Source of the DNA: Bacteroides sp.
GTDB lineage: Bacteria; Bacteroidota; Bacteroidia; Bacteroidales; Muribaculaceae
Length of the DNA: 32,591 nucleotides
Assembly (NCBI GenBank): GCA_014801225.1
Contig: JAAVEO010000003.1
Span: forward strand, 1-32,591
Direction: 5' to 3'
Shown: positions 15,489 through 23,355 of the stretch, piece by piece
Position numbering within the stretch: the stretch's first letter is position 1
Layout of the letters: each line of letters opens with the position of its first letter
Notes under the pieces: model-generated
The model's database searches: none
Told to the model about the DNA's origin: nothing
Seen by the model: the letters and a program-made list of their open reading frames with translations, nothing else
Program-made: the position numbers and the translations under genes

Positions 15489-16781
15489 ATGTCACAAAGA
15501 AAATTAGTAGTAATTTCGATTGATTCTATGGGTTATAAAGATCTAGCTGACCTATCGCATCTTGCCCCTAATTTAACTAAGTTACGTGATAGTGGTAGTT
15601 GGGTTAAACGAGTTGAAGGAGTTTCACCAACTTTAACTTATCCTTCTCATACCACTATTGTCACTGGGCAATATCCCGCACTTCATGGTGTGATTAATAA
15701 TACTAAACTACAGCCTAAGCGTAAAAGCCCGGATTGGTTATGGTATCGTCGCTATATTAAAGTACCAACTCTTTATGATTTGGCTCATCAAAAAGGTTTA
15801 ACTACTGCTGCACTACTTTGGCCAGTTACTGGTTCAAGTAAAATTAATTATAATTTAGCAGAAATTTTTTCTAACCGTCCTTGGAGTAATCAGGTTTTGG
15901 TCTCACTAAAATCGAGCTCGCCAAAATTCATTTATGAAATGAATAAAAAATATGGGCATATGCTAAGGGGAATAAAGCAACCTTGGCGTGATGATTTTAT
16001 TACTGCGTGTGCAGTTGATACGTTAGAAAATAAACAACCTGATTTAATGCTACTTCACTTAGTAGATATGGATAGTATGCGACACCGTTATGGGGTTAAT
16101 TCCAAACAAGCTCGTGCTGCATGGCAGAGACAGGATAAACGAATTAGTGAGATTATTGCTGCTACTAAAAGAGCTGGAACTTATGAGAATACTAATTTTG
16201 TTATCGTGGGTGACCACTATCAAATTGACGTTCAGAAAATGATTCACTTGAATATGATCTTTGAACAACAGGGGTGGCTTGAAGGAATCCCAGGAAAAAC
16301 AACTTATAAAAATAATTGGCAGGTAACAGCTAAAAATTGTGATGGTGAAACATATATTTATACACGTGGAAAAGTTGATTTGGCAAAAGTTAAAGCAAGT
16401 TTTACACATGTGGAAGGAATTGAAGCAATTTATGATCATGACCAGGCTGTGGAAAAAGGTGCCGATCCAAATTGTTCTTTCTTAGTTGCTGCTAAAGCAG
16501 GCTATTATTTTACTGATGAAGTCAATCGTCCGGCTATAGTAGAAGAGGTTGATCCAGCAACTTTAGATGAACCAAATCGTTATCGGGGGATGCATGGTTT
16601 TGATCCAAATGAACCAGATTACTATACTTCGGCAATTTTCTTCGGCCCTGATATAAATTCAGGAGTAACAGTAGAAAATTCAAAAATGGTTAATGAGGCA
16701 CCAACTTTAGCTCATTTATTAGGTGTAAAGTTTCCTGAACCAATTGCAGGAAAAGAGATTAACGAAGTAATTAAGCAATAA
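15489..16781 (+). CDS. Alkaline-phosphatase-superfamily phosphodiesterase (nucleotide pyrophosphatase type)
   Basis: A 430-residue metal-dependent hydrolase. VVISIDSMGYKDL gives the first metal-binding Asp; SPTLTYPSHTTIVTGQYPALHGV contains the nucleophile Thr (TYPSHT motif of nucleotide pyrophosphatase/phosphodiesterases). HLVDMDSMRHRYG and VIVGDHYQ supply further Asp/His ligands, and the late GMHGFDPNEPDYY supplies the last His. There is no signal peptide, so it acts in the cytosol. Substrates could be nucleotide sugars, dinucleotides or glycerophosphodiesters. It lies 18 bases before an MFS transporter, so the two form an operon and the transporter may handle its substrate or product. Confidence 0.85.
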   Translation: MSQRKLVVISIDSMGYKDLADLSHLAPNLTKLRDSGSWVKRVEGVSPTLTYPSHTTIVTGQYPALHGVINNTKLQPKRKSPDWLWYRRYIKVPTLYDLAHQKGLTTAALLWPVTGSSKINYNLAEIFSNRPWSNQVLVSLKSSSPKFIYEMNKKYGHMLRGIKQPWRDDFITACAVDTLENKQPDLMLLHLVDMDSMRHRYGVNSKQARAAWQRQDKRISEIIAATKRAGTYENTNFVIVGDHYQIDVQKMIHLNMIFEQQGWLEGIPGKTTYKNNWQVTAKNCDGETYIYTRGKVDLAKVKASFTHVEGIEAIYDHDQAVEKGADPNCSFLVAAKAGYYFTDEVNRPAIVEEVDPATLDEPNRYRGMHGFDPNEPDYYTSAIFFGPDINSGVTVENSKMVNEAPTLAHLLGVKFPEPIAGKEINEVIKQ

Positions 16782-16799
16782 GAGATTGGATAATTAAGA

Positions 16800-18053
16800 A
16801 TGAAGAAACTTACGAAACAACAGTGGGAATGGATTTTTTATGATTGGGCCAACTCTGGTTATGGCATTGTGGTCGTGACAGCAGTTTTGCCAGTTTATTT
16901 TAAAACTGTTGCAACTCAAGACGGAGTGAGTGCAGCTAATTCAACGGCCTTTTGGGGTTATGCTAATAGTTTTGGCACTTTAGTGATTTCTATTTTGGCT
17001 CCCTTATTAGGTGCTTTGGCAGATTATCCGCATGCGAAAAGAAAATGGTTAAATATTTTTACCTGGATTGGCATAGTTTTAACCTTTGGCTTAGCTTTAG
17101 TACCTACAGATCAATGGCTCTGGCTTTTAATTATTTATATTGGATCCTTGATTGGTTATTCAGGTGGAAATTTATTTTATGATAGCTTTTTAACTGATGT
17201 AGCTAGTGATCGCCAAATGGATCGAGTTTCATCTTATGGGTATGGAATGGGATATCTTGGTGGAGTCTTGGCCTTCATCATCTTTTTGGCTGCCCAGTTA
17301 AGTCATGGTTTTAATGGATTGCTTGATGGTTATGGAATCGCCAAATTTAGTTTAATTTTAGCTGCAGTTTGGTGGATTATTTTTGCTTGGCCACTGATGC
17401 GTCATGGCCAACAAATTTATAGTGTTGCGCCAGTAGCTCATCCATTTAAGGATAGCTTGCATCGCTTAAAGCTCACGGTGCAACATCTAAATCGTTATCG
17501 AAAATTATGTTGGTTTTTAGTGGCTTATTTCTTTTATATTGATGGTGTAGACACAATATTTACGATGGCAACAATGATTGGGACTGATATCGGGATAAAA
17601 ACTACTACTTTAATGTTAGTTTTATTAGTCGTACAATTAATTGCTTTTCCATTTTCTATTTTGTATGGCTGGCTTGCTAATAAAATATCTACCCGTTATA
17701 CGATCATGTTAGGTTTAGTAATTTATTTGGGCATTTGCTTAGATGCCTTAACTTTACATACTTTACGGGATTTTTGGATTTTGGCTATTTTAGTAGGAAC
17801 TAGTCAAGGTGGTGTACAGGCTTTAAGTCGTTCGTATTTTGGTCGTTTAGTACCAAAGGATGAAAGTAGTGAATTTTATGGCTTTTACAATATCTTAGGT
17901 AAATTTTCTGCTATTTTAGGACCAGTTATTGTTGGAATAGTAACTCAATGGACGGGGAAATCAACAGTCGGGGCTGCTTCTTTAAGTATTTTATTCTTAA
18001 TTGGTTTAATTTTATTATTTACGCTTCCATTTCAAAAAGATAAAAATTATTAA
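16800..18053 (+). CDS. MFS transporter, UMF1 (Atg22-like) family
   Basis: A 417-residue protein with 12 predicted transmembrane helices. The start WEWIFYDWANSGYGIVVVT is the UMF1 signature (YDWANS), followed by LGALADYPHAKRK, the MFS loop 2-3 motif. The second half has SQGGVQALSRSYFGRLVPKDESSEFYGFYN, the usual conserved block of the family. Fungal Atg22 exports amino acids from the vacuole; bacterial substrates are unknown. It is co-transcribed with the phosphodiesterase upstream. No terminator is seen until the hairpin at 18134, which lies beyond another promoter. Confidence 0.87.
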   Translation: MKKLTKQQWEWIFYDWANSGYGIVVVTAVLPVYFKTVATQDGVSAANSTAFWGYANSFGTLVISILAPLLGALADYPHAKRKWLNIFTWIGIVLTFGLALVPTDQWLWLLIIYIGSLIGYSGGNLFYDSFLTDVASDRQMDRVSSYGYGMGYLGGVLAFIIFLAAQLSHGFNGLLDGYGIAKFSLILAAVWWIIFAWPLMRHGQQIYSVAPVAHPFKDSLHRLKLTVQHLNRYRKLCWFLVAYFFYIDGVDTIFTMATMIGTDIGIKTTTLMLVLLVVQLIAFPFSILYGWLANKISTRYTIMLGLVIYLGICLDALTLHTLRDFWILAILVGTSQGGVQALSRSYFGRLVPKDESSEFYGFYNILGKFSAILGPVIVGIVTQWTGKSTVGAASLSILFLIGLILLFTLPFQKDKNY

Positions 18054-18071
18054 ATAAATGAATCTTTACTG

Positions 18072-18099
18072 CTGTTGTTTTTAAAATAGGTGCTATAAT
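18072..18099 (+). promoter_or_regulatory. Extended -10 promoter upstream of the helicase gene
   Basis: TATAAT at 18094-18099 preceded by TGC; a weak -35 (CTGTTG at 18072-18077) is 16 bases away. The transcript would start near 18106 and run straight into the hairpin at 18134. Confidence 0.6.
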
Positions 18100-18133
18100 A
18101 CTGAGTAAAAGATGGTATTCAACTTCATGTGGG

Positions 18134-18165
18134 CCTCGAAATTCAAATGAATTTCGAGGTTTTTT
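18134..18165 (+). terminator. Terminator or attenuator hairpin in the helicase leader
   Basis: CCTCGAAATTC, loop AAAT, GAATTTCGAGG, then TTTTTT: an 11-bp perfect stem. It ends the phosphodiesterase-MFS operon and also cuts any transcript from the promoter at 18094, leaving a 60-base RNA. Confidence 0.85.
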
Positions 18166-18189
18166 AGTGCAAGGGAGGCGAAAGAATAG

Positions 18190-21018
18190 ATGAATAAATC
18201 AATCAAGGATGCAATCTTGAATGGTTTTTACGATCAAGCATATCAAGGGCATGAATTGTACGGGCCACAACTTTTAGTGAATAATGAACAAGAAAAAATC
18301 TGGTTTACTTTACGCCGAGAATTAGTAACGGCTAAGAGTTTTACTTGGGCCGTGGCCTTTGTAACTAAAGATATGTTGGTACCATTAAAAGTGGTTTTAG
18401 CAGATTTAGCTAAAAAGGGAATAAGAGGTACTTTAATTACAAGTAATTATTTAAATTTTAATGAACCAGGAGTCTTTGAAGAATTATTAAAGATACCAAA
18501 CTTAGATGTGAAAATTAGTCAAAAAGCAGGTTTTCATGCTAAGGGTTATCTATTTGAGCATGATAATTATGAATCTTTAGTTATTGGAAGTGCTAATTTC
18601 ACTCGCGCTGCCTTATTAAGTAATTATGAATGGTCTTTAAAAGTGACTACTAATTCGAATGCGGGATTACTTAAAGGAGTTAGTGAACAAATTAAGCTTT
18701 TAGAAGAAAGCAGTTTGCCGCTAACACAATCTTGGCTTAAAACTTATCGAGAAAACTGGATAAAGCCAACTGCACCTGTTACTTCACATCAGGTCAAAAA
18801 TGTAATTAAGCCAAATCAAATGCAGGAAGCAGCCTTAAAAGAAATAAATGCCTTAGTTGCGGCTAAACAAAAGCGAGGATTAGTTGTTTCAGCTACTGGA
18901 ACAGGAAAGACTTATTTGGGTGCTTTTGCTGTAAAAGACTTTAAACCTAAGAAATTTATTTATGTAGTTCACCGCGAACAAATTGCCAAAAAGGCTTTAG
19001 AAAGTTTTTATCAAGTAATTGGTGGTGATAAAAAAGATTATGGAATTTTATCTGGTCATGATCATAATTTAGATAAAAAATATCTCTTTGCGACTGTTCA
19101 AACTTTAAGTCAGGATAAGATACTTGCTAAATTGAAAGCTGATAGCTTTGATTATATTTTAATTGATGAAGCCCATCGTTCCGCTGCCCCTTCATATCAA
19201 AAAGTGCTTAATTATTTTAAGCCTCAATTTTGGTTAGGAATGACCGCCACGCCTGAACGAATGGATGACCAAAATGTTTACCAAATTTTTGATTATAATT
19301 TGGCCTATGAAGTACGTCTGCAAGATGCATTAGAAGAAAAAATGCTTGCGCCATTTCATTATGTAGGAGTGCAAGATTATGAACAGGATGGCCAAATAAT
19401 TGATGAAACGAGTAATTTAAGTCACTTAACTGATCAAGCTAGAGTTGATTATGTTTTAAAAGAACTAGATTATTATGGCTATTGTGGTGATCAGGCTAAA
19501 GGACTCGTATTTTGCAGTCGTCAAGAAGAAGCAAAACAATTAGCAGAATTATTTAGTAAAAAGGGCCATCCAGCGCATGCTTTGACGAATCAAGATAGTG
19601 AAACAAAACGGCAAGCAGTTGTAAAACAATTAGAAGAAGGAAAGTTAGAATATATTTTTACTGTTGATCTTTTTAATGAAGGGATCGATATTCCAGCTTT
19701 AAATCAAATTGTAATGTTACGAAATACCCAATCAAGCATTATTTTTATCCAACAATTGGGTCGTGGATTGCGAAAATTCCCTGGTAAAGATTATGTAACG
19801 GTAATAGATTTTATTGGTAATTATAAGAACAATTACTTAATCCCACTCGCTTTAAATAATGATACGAGTAGAGATAAAGATAAGGCGAGGGCAGAAATTA
19901 AATTACCTGAAGTAATGGGTGTTTCAACCATTAATTTTTCACAAATTGCTAGCCAAAAAATCTTAGCTTCACTTGAAAAAATAAAGCTGGATAGTATGAA
20001 GGAATTGCGGTCTTCTTATAAGGAATTGAAAGCAAAATTAGGTCGATCTCCATTTTTAATGGACTTTGCTAAATATGGGTCAACTAGTCCAACTGTTTTT
20101 ATTAAAAATCATGCTTTAACTTCTTATGCTGATTTTTTGAACAAAATGGGAGAAAAGATTGAACTTACTGAATATGCAAGACAAATCCTAAGTTTTGTTA
20201 CTAAAGAATTGGCTCTAGGTAAGCGACCCCATGAATTAATTTTATTGCAATTACTTTTAAAGAATAATCAAGTTTCACGTGAAACTTATATAAAAGAATT
20301 AACGCAATTTGGTGCTTATATTGATAATGAAGTGCTTGATTCAATTGAAAAGATTTTAAGCTTAGACTTTTTTGATGTTAAGTCTGGTAAGACTACTAAA
20401 AAGCAACAATATGGTGGTCAACCAATAATAAATTTTAATCACGATAGCTATGAGTTTAATGATCAAATTAAGCAGAATTTAAACAATGGTGATTTTTACA
20501 AATTATTAACTGATGCAATAAATATAGGGCTCAAGTTAAATCAGACTTATAATAATCAAGCTCCATTTACCCTCTATCAACAGTATGATCGTAAAGATGT
20601 TTGTCGTTTGCTTAATTGGCCGCTAGATGTTAGTGCACCAATGTATGGTTATCGAGTTGATGAAAAAGTGACACCAATTTTTATTACCTATAAAAAAGAT
20701 TCAACTGAAAAACGTAATGCAATCTATCAAAATACTTTTGAAGATGGTCGCAGCTTACGCTGGTATACAAGGTCACCGCGACATCTTGATTCTGATGAAG
20801 TAAAAAGATTACTTGATCCAAAAATGAAATTAGAATTATTTGTTAAAAGAAGTGATGCAGCTGGCAAAGATTTCTTCTATCTCGGTCCAGCAACTATTCA
20901 AAATGATTCAGTCAAAGAAGAAAAAATTGGACCTAAGCAAAAAGCAACAGTGGGAATGAATTTGATTTTAACTAACCCGCTTGCTAGTGAAATGTATTCT
21001 TTATTATTAGATGAGTGA
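18190..21018 (+). CDS. PLD-nuclease / DEAH helicase / DUF3427 fusion protein
   Basis: A 942-residue protein. Residues about 1-200 are a phospholipase-D-type nuclease domain with the HxK motif His116/Lys118 (GFHAKGYLFEHD) and GSANFT. Residues about 210-560 form a superfamily II helicase: Walker A SATGTGKT with Lys240, DEAH box at 326-329, motif III MTATPER, motif VI QQLGRGLRK. The remaining ~350 residues are a DUF3427-type C-terminal region. The gene starts after GGGAGGCG and TTTTTT, and its stop abuts the lipoprotein gene. Such proteins are scattered in Firmicutes; a DNA repair or anti-phage role is possible but unproven. All visible motifs are intact. Confidence 0.88.
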   Translation: MNKSIKDAILNGFYDQAYQGHELYGPQLLVNNEQEKIWFTLRRELVTAKSFTWAVAFVTKDMLVPLKVVLADLAKKGIRGTLITSNYLNFNEPGVFEELLKIPNLDVKISQKAGFHAKGYLFEHDNYESLVIGSANFTRAALLSNYEWSLKVTTNSNAGLLKGVSEQIKLLEESSLPLTQSWLKTYRENWIKPTAPVTSHQVKNVIKPNQMQEAALKEINALVAAKQKRGLVVSATGTGKTYLGAFAVKDFKPKKFIYVVHREQIAKKALESFYQVIGGDKKDYGILSGHDHNLDKKYLFATVQTLSQDKILAKLKADSFDYILIDEAHRSAAPSYQKVLNYFKPQFWLGMTATPERMDDQNVYQIFDYNLAYEVRLQDALEEKMLAPFHYVGVQDYEQDGQIIDETSNLSHLTDQARVDYVLKELDYYGYCGDQAKGLVFCSRQEEAKQLAELFSKKGHPAHALTNQDSETKRQAVVKQLEEGKLEYIFTVDLFNEGIDIPALNQIVMLRNTQSSIIFIQQLGRGLRKFPGKDYVTVIDFIGNYKNNYLIPLALNNDTSRDKDKARAEIKLPEVMGVSTINFSQIASQKILASLEKIKLDSMKELRSSYKELKAKLGRSPFLMDFAKYGSTSPTVFIKNHALTSYADFLNKMGEKIELTEYARQILSFVTKELALGKRPHELILLQLLLKNNQVSRETYIKELTQFGAYIDNEVLDSIEKILSLDFFDVKSGKTTKKQQYGGQPIINFNHDSYEFNDQIKQNLNNGDFYKLLTDAINIGLKLNQTYNNQAPFTLYQQYDRKDVCRLLNWPLDVSAPMYGYRVDEKVTPIFITYKKDSTEKRNAIYQNTFEDGRSLRWYTRSPRHLDSDEVKRLLDPKMKLELFVKRSDAAGKDFFYLGPATIQNDSVKEEKIGPKQKATVGMNLILTNPLASEMYSLLLDE

Positions 21019-21023
21019 TAAAA

Positions 21024-21896
21024 ATGAAAAAATTAAAACTAGTAAAACTTTTATTTTTACTGACCTTAGTCTTGGGACTAGTGGGATGTAGTAAGACAAC
21101 ACATTCAACTAAAGGGTCTAATAAACAACATTTTGCTCGTAGTTATGTAGTTAATGCAACGCCAACACTTTATTTTCATGGTGCACTAAGCAATTATCAT
21201 AGTGAAGAGTCACTGGTAAAAGCAGCTCAAAGTGCTGGTGTAACTAATAGTGTAATTCGAGCTGATGTAAATGCTGATGGCAAAGTGAAATTGGTCGGTA
21301 CGATTCCGCAAAATGCGGTAAATCCCATTGTGATGGTAAATTACAAGAATAATTTACAAATAGACTTTTATAAGGCCGGACGCTATGCAACTAATGTTGT
21401 TCGGGCACTGCAAGAAAAGTATGGAATTACTAAAATAAACATGATTGGTCATTCTTTAGGCAATATGTCGATCATGTATTATATGCTAGAAAATGATACA
21501 AATCCTAAAATGCCGCAATTGCAGAAACAAGTTGATATTGCTGGTCATTTTGATGGTGTAGATTCACAAGGGTTGACGGCTGATTTAACGCAACCTAAGG
21601 GATTAAAAGTAGTTAATGGCAAACCAAATAAAATGAATAAGGCTTATAGGCAAATGCTTAAATTGCGGCAAACTTATCCTAAAAATCAGGTAGATGTATT
21701 AAATGTTATTGGTAACGATGGCAAGCAAAGTGATGGAGTAGTTAAAAATGTTTCGAGTCTTTCGTTAGGATATTTAGTACAGGATCGTGCAAAATCTTAT
21801 CAAGTATTAACTTATACTGGCCATAATGCCGAACATGGACGTCTAACTTTTAATTCAGAAGTAGAAAGAGATATTATTAATTTCCTTTGGCAATAA
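21024..21896 (+). CDS. DUF915 alpha/beta-hydrolase lipoprotein
   Basis: A 290-residue protein with a lipoprotein signal peptide: a basic MKKLKLVKLL start, a hydrophobic core and the lipobox LVGC with Cys22. The mature part is an alpha/beta hydrolase of the DUF915 type: YFHGALSNYHSEESLV, nucleophile elbow IGHSLGNMS, and a late His in TGHNAEHGRL. It would sit on the outer face of the membrane; the substrate is unknown, though lipase/esterase activity is likely. I prefer the ATG at 21024; a GTG at 21015 overlapping the helicase stop would add three residues. The overlap suggests co-transcription with the helicase. Confidence 0.85.
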   Translation: MKKLKLVKLLFLLTLVLGLVGCSKTTHSTKGSNKQHFARSYVVNATPTLYFHGALSNYHSEESLVKAAQSAGVTNSVIRADVNADGKVKLVGTIPQNAVNPIVMVNYKNNLQIDFYKAGRYATNVVRALQEKYGITKINMIGHSLGNMSIMYYMLENDTNPKMPQLQKQVDIAGHFDGVDSQGLTADLTQPKGLKVVNGKPNKMNKAYRQMLKLRQTYPKNQVDVLNVIGNDGKQSDGVVKNVSSLSLGYLVQDRAKSYQVLTYTGHNAEHGRLTFNSEVERDIINFLWQ

Positions 21897-21973
21897 GAGT
21901 GAATTAGGTGATAGAAAAACGTTAACAATATAGTATAATTTATATGCCAAAGTTATGAATTGTGCGATATTTT

Positions 21974-22036
21974 TTATTTGTCGTGATGATCGATGTAGGT
22001 TAGCAAAACTAACACAAATATAAAAAATATAGCAAA
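21974..22036 (-). pseudogene. Remnant A of an Fst/Hol_Tox-type toxin gene
   Basis: The minus strand reads FVLVLLTYIDHHDK and a stop, nearly identical to the C-terminal half of the intact toxin at 22353-22442. Upstream the frame runs into a hairpin (22036-22065) without an ATG, so the N-terminal half is gone. Bases downstream on the same strand (TAAAAAATATCGC) resemble the intact locus. A TATAAT at 21934-21939 on the plus strand may be the relic of its antisense RNA promoter. Confidence 0.7.
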
Positions 22037-22065
22037 AAAGCTCCAACGGATGTTGGAGCTTTTTC
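22036..22065. terminator. Hairpin terminator, bidirectional
   Basis: AAAAAGCTCCAAC, loop GGAT, GTTGGAGCTTTTT. It is the first clear terminator after the DUF915 gene. Confidence 0.85.
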
Positions 22066-22210
22066 TATAGTCAATCTTAGCTAGTGTCTTATATTAGCTA
22101 ACGGTCTAACCGGCATTTCATCAGTAACTACACTAAATTCCTTATTTTAGATAGTCAATTAGTTTAGTAAATGGGTATATTAGTAATAGTAATTAGAAGA
22201 AATTCTTATT
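22066..22210. other. Intergenic stretch with nothing assignable
   Basis: AT-rich sequence between the terminator of the DUF915 region and the antitoxin promoter. I see no open frame with a binding site, no stable hairpin and no repeat. Confidence 0.5.
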
Positions 22211-22217
22211 AAAAATA

Positions 22218-22355
22218 TGATATAATTTAAATGAAAAAAGGAGACCCGAAGGTCTCCTTGCAACCCGCTTTAAGAGCGGTGGGTAAGATTATTTTTTGCG
22301 ATAGGCGCTACTCAATAACTCTTCCAAAGTTTTAACAATTGAGCGGCGTTTTTTA
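22218..22355 (+). ncRNA. Putative antisense antitoxin RNA of toxin locus B
   Basis: An extended -10 promoter (TG, A, then TATAAT at 22221-22226) would start an RNA near 22233. It runs through hairpins GGAGACC-CGAA-GGTCTCC and CCGCT-TTAAG-AGCGG. It ends at a stem joining CGCT/CTCAAT (22328-22339 region) to ATTGAGCGGCG, followed by TTTTTT at 22349-22354. The RNA is about 120 bases and fully complementary to the 3' untranslated part of the toxin mRNA, reaching its stop codon. This is the convergent layout of par/Fst and TxpA-RatA systems. The -35 box is poor; ends are predicted, not measured. Confidence 0.65.
22239..22256 (-). terminator. Terminator of the toxin B mRNA
   Basis: On the minus strand GGAGACC, loop TTCG, GGTCTCC, followed by TTTTTT (22238 downwards). 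The stem is also the first hairpin of the antisense RNA. Confidence 0.8.
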
Positions 22356-22442
22356 TTTGTCATGGTGATCGATGTAAGTTAGCAAAGCTAACACGAACAT
22401 CGCAAACAAAAGCATTAACGAAATGCAATCGTAAACCGACAT
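22353..22442 (-). CDS. Type I toxin, Fst/Hol_Tox family (29 residues), locus B
   Basis: Reads MSVYDCISLM, then a hydrophobic helix, then LALLTYIDHHDK. One transmembrane helix (about 5-22) followed by a charged tail is the standard form of Fst and the 'putative holin-like toxin' family of lactobacilli. These peptides insert in the cytoplasmic membrane and stop growth when over-produced. AAAGGG six bases before the ATG is its binding site. A stronger GGAGGTGA lies further upstream but serves an ATG at 22473 in another frame. Its mRNA starts near 22525 (TATAAT at 22536-22531, minus) and converges on the antisense RNA. Confidence 0.82.
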   Translation of the reverse strand: MSVYDCISLMLLFAMFVLALLTYIDHHDK

Positions 22443-22530
22443 GGTTGAACCCTTTCATTAGTGTATTGCCCATAGGCCTCACCTCCGGGAGGAAAAACAA
22501 CCACCGCTCATAAAACTTGCTGCAGAAATA

Positions 22531-22536
22531 ATTATA
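22531..22536 (-). promoter_or_regulatory. -10 box of toxin B promoter
   Basis: TATAAT on the minus strand with a weak -35 (TTCTAT) 17 bases upstream. It gives a leader of about 80 bases before the toxin ATG, with a small CCTC-CCG-GAGG hairpin over the strong binding site. Confidence 0.5.
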
Positions 22537-22573
22537 GCGAAAATATGTTCGAAATAGAAGACGAACAAGAATA

Positions 22574-22602
22574 AAAGCCCGCAATCTTGCGGGCTTTTTA
22601 AG
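22574..22602 (-). terminator. Terminator of the HIT-sirtuin operon
   Basis: AAAGCCCGCAA and TTGCGGGCTTT pair almost without a loop; T residues follow on the minus strand. It separates the operon from toxin B. Confidence 0.85.
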
Positions 22603-22620
22603 TAAGGTTATAGTAGATAT

Positions 22621-23343
22621 TTAATTCTCAAGTTCTATCATCAACTCTTTCATTATTTCATCTGTATCGCCACGTAAATTTAAATCAGCGCGTTGATCAA
22701 AGTTATTACGCTTCTTATTAATATTTACTACAGTTGCTTGAGAGTTAATGTTACTGTAGTAACCATTTGAACCTAAAGTGATTACTAGATCGGCTTCATC
22801 CATCCAGTGATTAGCTTTTTGATAGGCCTGATTATCAATACCAATATGATGATAAACTGGGCCAGGAGAAATTAATCCACCACAACTAGGACAAGTGGGA
22901 AGGGCTTGTTTTAAAATTTTAATATCATAACTGTGCCTACAATTGATGCAATAATTAGTATTTAAGGAGTACCAAATGTCAGCGACATTTTTACTACCAG
23001 CCAGTTCATGAAGATAATCGACGTTGGTAGTGATAACTCCGCTCAACTTTCCTTGTGTTTCGAGTTGAGCAAGAGAACGATGGCTAAAAGTAGGCCCATT
23101 CTCAAAGATCGGATCGATAAAAATTTGATGAAAATCTTGATAGAATTTAGCTGGATTACTTTCTAAACTACTTTCTGAAGATAAAGAACTTGAAGTGTGT
23201 CCAGATAAATGTTGTAAATCGGGGATCCCAGCATTAGTTGAAATTCCAGCACCAGTAATGGCATAAACATAATTTGAATTTTGGATTAAGTCTGCGAATT
23301 TCTGGATTTCAGTTTTAGTAAAATTTGAATGTTTAAAAAGCAT
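22621..23343 (-). CDS. Divergent Sir2-family (sirtuin) protein lacking the catalytic histidine
   Basis: A 240-residue Rossmann-fold sirtuin. NAD-binding motif GAGISTNAGIP is at about residues 31-41, TTNVDYLHELAG replaces the usual TQNIDxLHxxAG, and four cysteines (CINC and CPSC) form the zinc ribbon; ITLGSNG is a later NAD-site strand. At the place of the catalytic ELHG block the protein reads DIWYSL, so the general-base His is Trp124. The conserved PDFR is PDLQ. NAD binding is likely but normal deacetylation is doubtful; ADP-ribosylation, NAD cleavage or a binding-only role are possible. It is co-transcribed 12 bases behind a HIT protein. Confidence 0.82.
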   Translation of the reverse strand: MLFKHSNFTKTEIQKFADLIQNSNYVYAITGAGISTNAGIPDLQHLSGHTSSSLSSESSLESNPAKFYQDFHQIFIDPIFENGPTFSHRSLAQLETQGKLSGVITTNVDYLHELAGSKNVADIWYSLNTNYCINCRHSYDIKILKQALPTCPSCGGLISPGPVYHHIGIDNQAYQKANHWMDEADLVITLGSNGYYSNINSQATVVNINKKRNNFDQRADLNLRGDTDEIMKELMIELEN

Positions 23344-23355
23344 AATCTTTTCTCC

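Noticed and set aside
16059..16439. 126-residue minus-strand ORF inside the phosphodiesterase gene
   Set aside because: Cys/Phe/Ile-rich shadow of a well-supported gene on the other strand; no binding site or motif.
18112..18150. Leader peptide (ATG GTA TTC ...) in the helicase leader
   Set aside because: It would begin about six bases from the transcript start without a binding site and shows no codon bias towards one amino acid.
21855..22046. 63-residue minus-strand ORF after the DUF915 gene
   Set aside because: It overlaps the end of the lipoprotein gene and lies in a different frame from the toxin remnant; no binding site.
22360..22584. 74-residue minus-strand ORF as a protein
   Set aside because: Its upstream part crosses the toxin promoter; only the section from the ATG at 22473 has a binding site, and the frame overlaps the well-supported toxin. 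Treated as a finding, not a gene.
22621..23343. SIR2-type anti-phage NADase
   Set aside because: It is a short sirtuin with a zinc ribbon and without fused effector or Argonaute/TIR partners; the usual His needed for NAD cleavage is absent.
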